The translations under genes were made by a program, and so were the position numbers. The notes under the pieces are model-generated. The model worked only from the letters and a program-made list of their open reading frames with translations. It ran no database searches and was not told the origin of the DNA. DNA of 10,650 nt, taken from assembly GCA_013698135.1 (NCBI GenBank), contig JACCVM010000169.1:1-10650 (forward strand). The letters run 5' to 3'. Shown here in pieces: positions 6,045 to 10,650 of this stretch (positions are counted from its first letter, which is position 1; each line of letters begins with the position of its first letter). Origin of the DNA: Euzebyaceae bacterium (GTDB taxonomy: Bacteria; Actinomycetota; Nitriliruptoria; Euzebyales; Egibacteraceae).

Positions 6045-6440
6045 TTGCCGTACAAGGATCCCGCGAAGCAGCGGGAAGCAAAGCGCAACAGCGCTCGCAA
6101 GCGGCGCCGCGAAAAGCGTCTACACGCTGCCGCTGAGCGAGCCGTCGCTGCGAAGGCCAGTTCCACTCCCGGAGGGCCAGCAGGCCCCGGTTCGCCGAGG
6201 GTTGCGGGTGGAACCGGAGACGGGCTGCCGAGCCTGGCGAAGGTCGCCAGCACCGCGTGGGCCGAGCTTGAAGCGGTGCTGGCGAATGAACCGCCCGACC
6301 TGTCACGTGCCCGTGTCGTCGCCCGCCTGGCCGAAGTCAGCTCGAGCCTGGTTGAGCGTGCCGCGCTCGAGCAGCGGGTGCTCGACCTCGAGGCCGTGCT
6401 CGGCGACGACGGCGGGCCGCTGCTGAGGTCGGTCAAGTGA
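6045..6440 (+). CDS. MPYKDP-type basic phage-associated protein
   Basis: With a TTG start at 6045, one base after the upstream TAA, the 131-residue protein begins MPYKDPAKQREAKRNSARKR. MPYKDP followed by Lys/Arg-rich helix is a common opening of phage small-terminase-like and HNH-adjacent proteins in actinobacteria, which is why I choose this rare start over reading through from 5988. Residues about 35-65 are a Gly/Pro-rich linker. The C-terminal half is helical (about 69-125: LAKVASTAWAELEAVLANEP, and VVARLAEVSSSLVERAALEQ) and likely mediates oligomerisation. It may bind DNA, possibly as a packaging or regulatory factor. Family assignment is uncertain. The stop overlaps the next GTG. Confidence 0.65.
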   Translation: MPYKDPAKQREAKRNSARKRRREKRLHAAAERAVAAKASSTPGGPAGPGSPRVAGGTGDGLPSLAKVASTAWAELEAVLANEPPDLSRARVVARLAEVSSSLVERAALEQRVLDLEAVLGDDGGPLLRSVK

Positions 6441-6700
6441 CCTCGCGGGGCCGGGCCAAGCGCATGCGGGATATGGAGGACGAAGTCGAGCGGCGCCGCT
6501 CGCCGCGGCTGCGCGCGTGGGCGCCGTCGACCCACCCGGAACGCCGCGCCGAGCTGGCCCGCAACTACTTGGAGGTGATCGCGGTCCACGGCGACCACGG
6601 CCCCGAGGCGCGGGCAGCCGGCGAGGAGTTCATGGCCGCGATCGAGGTGCTGGAAGCCCGGCACCGCGAGCACCAGGAGCCGCCGGATCCCCCCGACTGA
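6437..6700 (+). CDS. Small charged helical protein, last in operon
   Basis: An 87-residue protein from the GTG at 6437, overlapping the previous TGA (GTGA). It starts MTSRGRAKRMRDMEDEVERR and continues with helical, charged sequence (HPERRAELARNYLEVIAVHG, then DHGPEARAAGEEFMAAIEVL), ending in a short Pro-rich tail. There is no signal peptide or membrane segment. It appears to be the last gene of the coupled run that begins with the ATPase. The gene on its right reads the other way. I do not recognise the family. Confidence 0.65.
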   Translation: MTSRGRAKRMRDMEDEVERRRSPRLRAWAPSTHPERRAELARNYLEVIAVHGDHGPEARAAGEEFMAAIEVLEARHREHQEPPDPPD

Positions 6701-6777
6701 GGCGCCCTGACCACCGATTCCCATGATCTACGTCGAGCGTTGGAACATCACCTCGAGATGGGATATTTGTGGCGGCC

Positions 6778-7926
6778 TTAGGTCTCCGCCGAGACGCTGA
6801 ACTCCCTGAGAACCCCAGTGGTCAGGTGGCCCCCTGCCGCCTTCACGAGCTCTTCCAGGTCCGCCAGCCGGGAGAACGTGATCACGCGGCAGCTCTCGGG
6901 AAGGGGCTGAACCATTGCGCGGAACACGGGCCGCCCCAACTCCCGCAAAGCTTGGTCGAGCCGGTCGTCTGGGACGACGAGAAACAGTGGGATGTTGATG
7001 TTGGGCTGGAGAGCCAGCAGGTCCGCCATGCGGAGCAGCCCGGAGTAGATTGAGGTCGTCGCTTCCACCTCGAACGCGGCATCGACACGGTTTCGATGCA
7101 GCCACATGATGTCGATGTGCCGGATCGTGCGGTTCGTGGCCTCATCGAACTGGGGAGGGAGTTCGGTTGTGACTCCCTGCAGGTCCGAGAGCCGGATGCC
7201 ATGCTCGTTGACCTTGCTCTGATCGTCAGGTGTCACCCAGGGAGTCTCTCCGAGTAGTCGACCGATTCGGAGCAGCCTCGCCTGGACGCGAACATGATCG
7301 CTCACGTCAGACTCGACGACGTGTCCATCTGGAGTTGGTCGCGCCACCGTGGAAGTTACGGGAGTGTCAGCTACCTCTTGGTCCTCGATGTCGTCCGGAA
7401 CGGTTACCTGGCCCAGCGAACTCGCGAGCCCGGAACGGGGTCTGTAATCGAGTTGCCGCGTGGTCAGTTCGCGTCGCTCTGGAGAGGCCGCCCACCCGCG
7501 GAGCACTTCAACGAGCGTGTCACCGACGTCCTTCGGCCATTCATTCCCGCTGCCTTGAACTAGCCAGGGTGGCATCTGCTGCAGGCTGTCCCTCAACCGG
7601 TCAATCGGCAGTGCCTCCTCAAGATCCAGTCGGATAATGGGCTCGGCCGGAACCTTGATCGAGAACGCATCGCCATACGGACCGTCGTTGATCTGCCGCG
7701 GCCTGTCCGTAGCCCGAAGCACAGCGGGGAATCCGACGCGCGCCACGAAGCAGACGATGCGGTCCCCCTGCTGTAACTCCCTTGTGAGCTTGCGGTTTCG
7801 CGTTGCGAACCAAGCTGCGGTGTCTGGACCCTGCTGTGAGATGGCCCACGTATCGGCTGTGAACAGGTTGATCCAATAACGGAACGCCTCCGCATCCGTC
7901 CCGTCAGTGGGCGGCTGATCGCTCAC
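6778..7926 (-). CDS. EVE-domain / PD-(D/E)XK nuclease fusion, probable defence gene
   Basis: A 382-residue protein from a GTG at 7926. Residues about 15-105 (FRYWINLFTADTWAISQQ, then KLTRELQQGDRIVCFVARVG, FPAVLRATDRP) match the EVE/PUA-like fold used to read modified bases: an aromatic YW at the start, a GD-x-I/V-x-x-Y/F-V strand and a G-V-x-x-V/A strand. A variable linker follows (about 150-210). Residues about 265-320 hold the nuclease-like core: IRHIDIMWL, with Asp272, and AAFEVEATTSIYSGLLRMAD, with Glu286-Val-Glu288. This is the arrangement seen in PD-(D/E)XK-type restriction families with a FEVE-x-TTSIYSGLLR signature. It most likely cuts DNA carrying modified bases, protecting the host from phage. 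It stands alone, reads against the element operon and is lower in GC, so it looks like cargo. Confidence 0.78.
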   Translation of the reverse strand: MSDQPPTDGTDAEAFRYWINLFTADTWAISQQGPDTAAWFATRNRKLTRELQQGDRIVCFVARVGFPAVLRATDRPRQINDGPYGDAFSIKVPAEPIIRLDLEEALPIDRLRDSLQQMPPWLVQGSGNEWPKDVGDTLVEVLRGWAASPERRELTTRQLDYRPRSGLASSLGQVTVPDDIEDQEVADTPVTSTVARPTPDGHVVESDVSDHVRVQARLLRIGRLLGETPWVTPDDQSKVNEHGIRLSDLQGVTTELPPQFDEATNRTIRHIDIMWLHRNRVDAAFEVEATTSIYSGLLRMADLLALQPNINIPLFLVVPDDRLDQALRELGRPVFRAMVQPLPESCRVITFSRLADLEELVKAAGGHLTTGVLREFSVSAET

Positions 7927-8322
7927 CCTGCCCCCGGCTGCTCAGCATCGCTGCTCGTCTCGATTCAACTCGCGGAGGACGTCACGGTTGTCACCGAAGA
8001 GGGCACCCGCCTCCGCGAAAACAGCAGTCACGGGCGTTGCCTTTCAGTGGAGCCAAGGAGGCTGGGCCGCGGCAACCCTTACAGACGGCGGCTGCGGTGA
8101 CAAGGCCCCTAGCTGGTCCGGGGCAAGGTCGGGGCAAGGCGGAGCCCTGCAGAGGAATCGGATTTACACTGAGCCACTACGGTGCGGGGTGACCGCCGGG
8201 CGGCCCACGAACACGCAGCACCCGAACCGAGATGCATCACTCCGGGTTCCCCAGGTCACCCCTGCCACGTTGGCGCGAAATCGGAGCGGCCGAAGCCCGC
8301 CCGCAACCCGGGGGGGGGCGGT
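7927..8322. other. Gap without a supported gene
   Basis: I see no convincing gene in either direction. The 5' side should hold the leftward promoter of the EVE-nuclease gene, but I cannot place one with confidence. It holds a tandem pair GGGGCAAGG at 8120-8128 and 8131-8139. A longer rightward frame (7988-8425) has no recognisable motif and overlaps the leftward zinc-ribbon gene. Confidence 0.5.
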
Positions 8323-8338
8323 TTATCCCCCCGCCCCC
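8314..8338 (-). terminator. GC-only hairpin at the zinc-ribbon stop codon
   Basis: GGGGGCGG (8314-8321) and CCGCCCCC (8331-8338) form an 8-bp perfect stem with the loop TTTATCCCC, which holds the stop codon of the leftward 45-aa gene. A run of nine G starts at 8310. No T tract follows, so factor-independent termination is uncertain. Confidence 0.35.
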
Positions 8339-8460
8339 ATGCCGGTCCGCTCGGGGCGCTGGAGGGCCTGGGCGATGCAGCGGGGGCAGCCTGAGACGGC
8401 CGGGGTGAGCAGCGTCAGGTCCTGAGTCGTTCCGCACCCGGCGCATCGCTGATCGTTCAT
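8323..8460 (-). CDS. 45-aa zinc-ribbon microprotein
   Basis: Reading leftward from the ATG at 8460 to the TAA at 8323-8325 gives 45 residues: MNDQRCAGCGTTQDLTLLTP, then AVSGCPRCIAQALQRPERTG, then MGAGG. Two CxxC knuckles (Cys6/Cys9 and Cys25/Cys28) with 15 residues between them make a complete zinc ribbon. There is no strong ribosome binding site, but the Cys pattern is unlikely by chance in this composition. The competing longer frames here lack such structure. It lies 129 bases left of, and divergent from, the serine recombinase start, so the two may share a control region, including the palindrome. It could be a small DNA-binding or regulatory protein. Confidence 0.6.
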   Translation of the reverse strand: MNDQRCAGCGTTQDLTLLTPAVSGCPRCIAQALQRPERTGMGAGG

Positions 8461-8531
8461 TTCGCGAGTGTGGCAGCCGAGGCACCGTCCGCCAACGAAC
8501 CGGCACCGGCGACGTCCTGACCTGGGGTGTA

Positions 8532-8551
8532 ACAGAATCTCTAGATTCTGT
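8532..8551. promoter_or_regulatory. Perfect palindrome, likely repressor operator
   Basis: ACAGAATCT (8532-8540), CT, AGATTCTGT (8543-8551) is a perfect 9+2+9 inverted repeat, strikingly AT-rich against its surroundings. It sits directly upstream of an extended -10 element and 38 bases before the recombinase GTG, and would cover the -35 region. This placement fits a dimeric repressor site. A recombination site is the alternative. Confidence 0.7.
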
Positions 8552-8559
8552 GATACACT
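8551..8559 (+). promoter_or_regulatory. Extended -10 promoter of serine recombinase
   Basis: TGATACACT (8551-8559) reads as TGn plus TACACT, a fair extended -10 element. The -35 region falls in the palindrome and has no good consensus, as extended -10 promoters allow. The start point would be near 8566. AGGAGA (8579-8584) lies five bases before the GTG at 8590. Confidence 0.45.
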
Positions 8560-8589
8560 GGCGTCACGGATCGGACCCAGGAGACAGTC

Positions 8590-9300
8590 GTGAACCTCAC
8601 CGCCTACTGCCGAGTGTTAACCCAACGCCAAGAGGACGAAGGGCTGTCCCTGGAAGCGCAGGAAGCGGCGATCCGCCGCTGGGCCAAGGCCCACGGCCAC
8701 CGGATCGTCAGCGTCCACCGTGACGCCGTCAGCGGCACCAGGGACCTGGAGGGCCGCGAGGGCCTCAGCCGGGCGCTGGCCGAGGTGCAGGCCGGGCAAG
8801 CCGAAGGGGTGGCGGTCTGGAAGCTGGACCGGGTCGCACGCGACCTGATGGTGCAGGAGGCGGTCCTGCGCGACGTGTGGAGGATGCGCGACGGCCACGG
8901 CGAGTTGTTCTCCACGGTCCCGAGCGAGGCCAACCTGCGCGACGATCCGGAGGACCCGGGCCGGCGCCTAATGCGGCAGGTGTTCGGCGCCATCGCGGAC
9001 TACGAACGCTCCACGATCGCGCTGCGGCTGCGTCAGGGACGCCACCACAAGCGCCTCAGGGGCGGCTACATCGGCGGCGCACCCCGCTATGGCCTACAGG
9101 CGCAGGACCGCGAGTTGGCCTCACACGACGCCGAGGGCGAGGTTGCCGAGCACATCGCCGCTCTCCGGGCCGAGGGCCTGTCCTACCGCGCCATCAGCGA
9201 CCTGCTCAACACGGAGCGGGTGCCGGCCAAGCGTGGCGGCCAGTGGCATCCGCAGACCGTGGCGCGCGTCGCCCGCTGGCAGGCGCAAGCCGCAGGCTGA
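8590..9300 (+). CDS. Small serine recombinase, catalytic Ser replaced by Leu
   Basis: A 236-residue resolvase-type serine recombinase from a GTG with AGGAGA five bases upstream. The N-terminal catalytic domain (about 1-150) has the family start AYCRVLTQRQ, where YxRVSTxxQ is expected: Tyr6, Arg8 and Gln14 are present but position 10, the nucleophile Ser, is Leu, encoded by TTA (8617-8619). The other landmarks are intact: VWKLDRVARD (77-85), with the catalytic Arg84, and ADYERSTIALR (136-146), with the conserved Glu139-Arg140. A GGYIGGAPRYGL linker (158-169) leads to a helix-turn-helix at about 185-232 (GLSYRAISDLLNTERVPAKR, then GGQWHPQTVARVARW). Without the Ser it should bind and perhaps synapse DNA but not cut it. 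One C-to-T change (TCA to TTA) would explain this. Confidence 0.85.
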   Translation: MNLTAYCRVLTQRQEDEGLSLEAQEAAIRRWAKAHGHRIVSVHRDAVSGTRDLEGREGLSRALAEVQAGQAEGVAVWKLDRVARDLMVQEAVLRDVWRMRDGHGELFSTVPSEANLRDDPEDPGRRLMRQVFGAIADYERSTIALRLRQGRHHKRLRGGYIGGAPRYGLQAQDRELASHDAEGEVAEHIAALRAEGLSYRAISDLLNTERVPAKRGGQWHPQTVARVARWQAQAAG

Positions 9301-9333
9301 ACCGGCGACGCGGCAACACGGACGGGTCGGGGC

Positions 9334-9381
9334 GGGTCCACAACACCGCCTGGCCCGCGTTGGAACCGAAACCGGGACAGG
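9334..9381 (+). repeat. 48-bp recombinase-3' repeat, copy 1
   Basis: Begins 33 bases after the serine recombinase stop. An ungapped alignment with 10157-10204 gives 38 of 48 identical bases. The strongest blocks are GGGTC, ACAACAC, TGGAACC and CGGGAC. Its right end falls exactly where receiver-like coding sequence starts (9382). Confidence 0.75.
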
Positions 9382-9615
9382 CCGATTATCTCGGACATGG
9401 GCCGGCGTGAGGGCCCCAAGGAGGGCTACGTTCTACTGGACAAACTGAGGGGACGTGGCAACAGGTGCCCCTTCATCATCTACGCCGCGTCTCGGAAGGC
9501 TGAGCATTTCGACGAATCCGTCCGACGGGGCGCGCTTGGATGCACGAACAGGCCGAAGGAGCTTATGCAGATGGCCTTGAGCGCCCTGAGGGCTTCAACG
9601 ACCGCCGCCGGTTGA
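9382..9615 (+). pseudogene. C-terminal half of a receiver (REC)-like domain
   Basis: In frame from 9382 the sequence reads PIISDMGRREGPKEGYVLLD, then KLRGRGNRCPFIIYAASRKA, then EHFDESVRRGALGCTNRPKE, then LMQMALSALRAS to the stop. This matches the second half of a CheY-like receiver: strand 3 ending in Asp (9394-9396, the usual phosphoacceptor place), a helix with GYxLLxxLR, strand 4 (PFIIYAAS), a helix with RRGALG, and strand 5 with TNRP where receivers often have the T-K-P signature. The first half (strands 1-2, helix 1) is missing. An ATG at 9397 opens a 72-aa frame, but this is an amputated domain. A 60-base sample (9421-9480) is 57% GC, lower than neighbours. Confidence 0.7.
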
Positions 9616-9698
9616 ACGTCACCCGCCCGCGTCGAGATTCGCAACTAACGCCGGCAGCGACCGGGTGCAGGCGACGGCTCTGGGGACGAGGAGATGCT

Positions 9699-10136
9699 TC
9701 ACTCGACCGCCTTCGCTTCTTCTCGGGGTTGATGGACCGGGCGGCACGTGAAGGTTGGGCTTTGATCGTGCTCGACTTGGGCCTGGACACCACCACGCTG
9801 ATGGGCCGGTTCACCGCCAACCTGTTCGCGAACATCGCCGAGCTGGAACGCGGGATGATCGCCGAGCGGACCAGCGCCGCCCTGCAGGCCGCCAAGGCGC
9901 AGGGAAAGCGTCTGGGGGTCGGCAACAGGGTCCTCGACCCGCAGCTGCTGCAACGCATCGTCAACATGCACCAGGCAGGCGAAGGCCTCACCGCGATCGC
10001 CAACCGGCTGAACGACGAAGGCGTGCCGACGTCCCGAGGCGGCAGCAAGTGGTGGCCCTCCACCGTGAAGGGCGCGCTCGAGTCCGACCGGCTCGACCGC
10101 GAAGCCGCCGCCCTACGAGCCCGCCACGTCAGCTGA
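9699..10136 (+). pseudogene. Serine recombinase remnant lacking catalytic N-terminus
   Basis: Recombinase-like sequence starts at about 9699 (SLDRLRFFSGLMDRAAREGW) and continues through LDLGLDTTTLMGRFTANLFA, NIAELERGMIAERTSAAL and a C-terminal helix-turn-helix (GEGLTAIANRLNDEGVPTSR, then GGSKWWPSTVKGALES). The first ~70 residues of a normal protein, including the YxRVST Ser motif, are absent. In the surviving part the usual LDRLSRSxxD stretch is shortened to LDRLRFF, losing the catalytic Arg region. The frame is open to an ATG at 9540, but that extension overlaps the receiver fragment in another frame and has no similarity. It cannot catalyse recombination. It is a different family member from the one at 8590, not a recent duplicate. 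The same 48-bp repeat follows it. Confidence 0.75.
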
Positions 10137-10156
10137 GCAACAACACGTCCCGGCCC

Positions 10157-10204
10157 GGGTCGACAACACGGCCCGCGCCGCGATGGAACCAAGATCGGGA
10201 CGGG
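10157..10204 (+). repeat. 48-bp recombinase-3' repeat, copy 2
   Basis: Begins 20 bases after the stop of the truncated recombinase. It has 38 of 48 bases in common with 9334-9381, ungapped and in the same orientation relative to the recombinase, with TGGAACC and CGGGAC conserved. It may be a recombinase-linked end or site. Confidence 0.75.
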
Positions 10205-10243
10205 TCTGGACCGCGCCGGGGACTCGCGGTCAGGTTCGCCTCG

Positions 10244-10591
10244 TCAGTCCCCGGAGCCGGTGATGCGCGAGTCGTCGCTCCACGACGGGTTGGTGCCCTT
10301 GGGCCGCCACTCCCCGACGCCGACCAGCTGAAGGTGCGCCGCCGCATGAGTGGATGCGGACAGGGCCTGGCGCAGCCGCGCTCCTGCCCGCGCCGCGAGC
10401 ACGAGACCCTCGTCGGCCATCTGCAGGACCTCCGGGCCCGCCTTGGCGTAGTGCAGGAGGCGCCGCTCCACCTCCACCAGCACGAGGTCGAGGGCGCTCA
10501 GCAGCTCGCTGTTGGGCAGCTCCCCGACCGCCCGCAGCTCGGCCAGCACCCGCCCGGTATCAGGTGGCCCCCCCGCCTCAGACTCGGCCAT
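10244..10591 (-). CDS. Unrecognised small helical protein
   Basis: I choose the ATG at 10591 because AAGGAG lies six bases before it; an ATG at 10606 would add five residues (MKERS) but puts that AAGGAG inside the gene. The 115-residue protein begins MAESEAGGPPDTGRVLAELR and is largely helical (SELLSALDLVLVEVERRLLH, then EVLQMADEGLVLAARAGARL, RQALSASTHAAAHLQLV), ending with GVGEWRPKGTNPSW and a polar tail. It has no membrane segment and no known motif. Its neighbour on the left, across 39 bases, is the second 48-bp repeat, and its stop points toward it. It may belong to the chromosome beyond the recombinase remnants. Function unknown. Confidence 0.65.
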   Translation of the reverse strand: MAESEAGGPPDTGRVLAELRAVGELPNSELLSALDLVLVEVERRLLHYAKAGPEVLQMADEGLVLAARAGARLRQALSASTHAAAHLQLVGVGEWRPKGTNPSWSDDSRITGSGD

Positions 10592-10650
10592 GCTGCGCTC
10601 CTTCATCTCGTCGCCGTCCGGCGGAGCCTACGCATGGTGGACACGCGCTT

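Noticed and set aside
8166..8176. 11-base match (CACTGAGCCAC) to the antisense D arm of tRNA-Gly, as a possible attR
   Set aside because: It is in the wrong orientation and covers the tRNA 5' half rather than the 3' end expected at attR. An 11-mer match somewhere in 10 kb is not surprising.
7988..8425. Rightward 145-aa frame
   Set aside because: No recognisable motif or convincing ribosome binding site; it overlaps the leftward CxxC microprotein and looks like a GC-rich shadow frame.

Overview
The window is GC-rich bacterial DNA (mostly above about 65% GC, GTG starts common, genes tightly packed with GTGA/ATGA overlaps), which fits an actinomycete-type chromosome; the exact lineage cannot be told. 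It has three parts: a chromosomal left flank, an element joined to a tRNA-Gly gene, and a patchwork of recombinase-related remnants.

1-2126, chromosomal flank. Two overlapping genes run leftward: an unrecognised protein cut by the left edge, and a stress/ribosome-hibernation-like protein (CsbD-like plus S30AE-like parts). Diverging from them is one ORF that joins a GNAT acetyltransferase to a complete trimeric-type dUTPase, an unusual fusion.

2127-about 6700, element in tRNA-Gly(GCC). A tyrosine integrase reads toward the tRNA, and its last ~20 codons are antisense to the tRNA 3' part, marking this as the likely attL. The integrase N-terminus and a start-less C-terminal fragment on the other strand meet near 3310-3330, which suggests an internal deletion that removed the control/excisionase region. 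Rightward from there runs a translationally coupled operon: a RepA-like AAA ATPase whose 3' end carries 9-bp-periodic GTGACA/TGTCAC repeats and a long hairpin (a candidate origin or regulatory site), then six or seven very small genes. Two of these are Cys-rich and three resemble phage accessory proteins (a GETLLLDERQA-type N-terminus, a Mu protein I/scaffold-like tail, an MPYKDP-type basic protein). Together this looks like an integrated plasmid or phage satellite.

6778-7926, cargo. A lone leftward gene, visibly lower in GC, joins an EVE/PUA-like domain to a PD-(D/E)XK-type nuclease domain, and is probably a modification-dependent antiviral restriction enzyme.

7927-10650, recombinase patchwork. 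It holds a 45-aa zinc-ribbon microprotein (leftward), a perfect 9+2+9 palindrome overlapping a promoter, a small serine recombinase whose catalytic Ser position is a TTA Leu codon, the C-terminal half of a receiver-like domain, a second serine recombinase lacking its catalytic N-terminus, and an unrecognised leftward gene. A 48-bp sequence, 38/48 identical between copies, follows both recombinases; the first copy stops exactly where the receiver fragment begins. No second copy of the tRNA 3' end was found, so the right end of the tRNA-linked element is not located.
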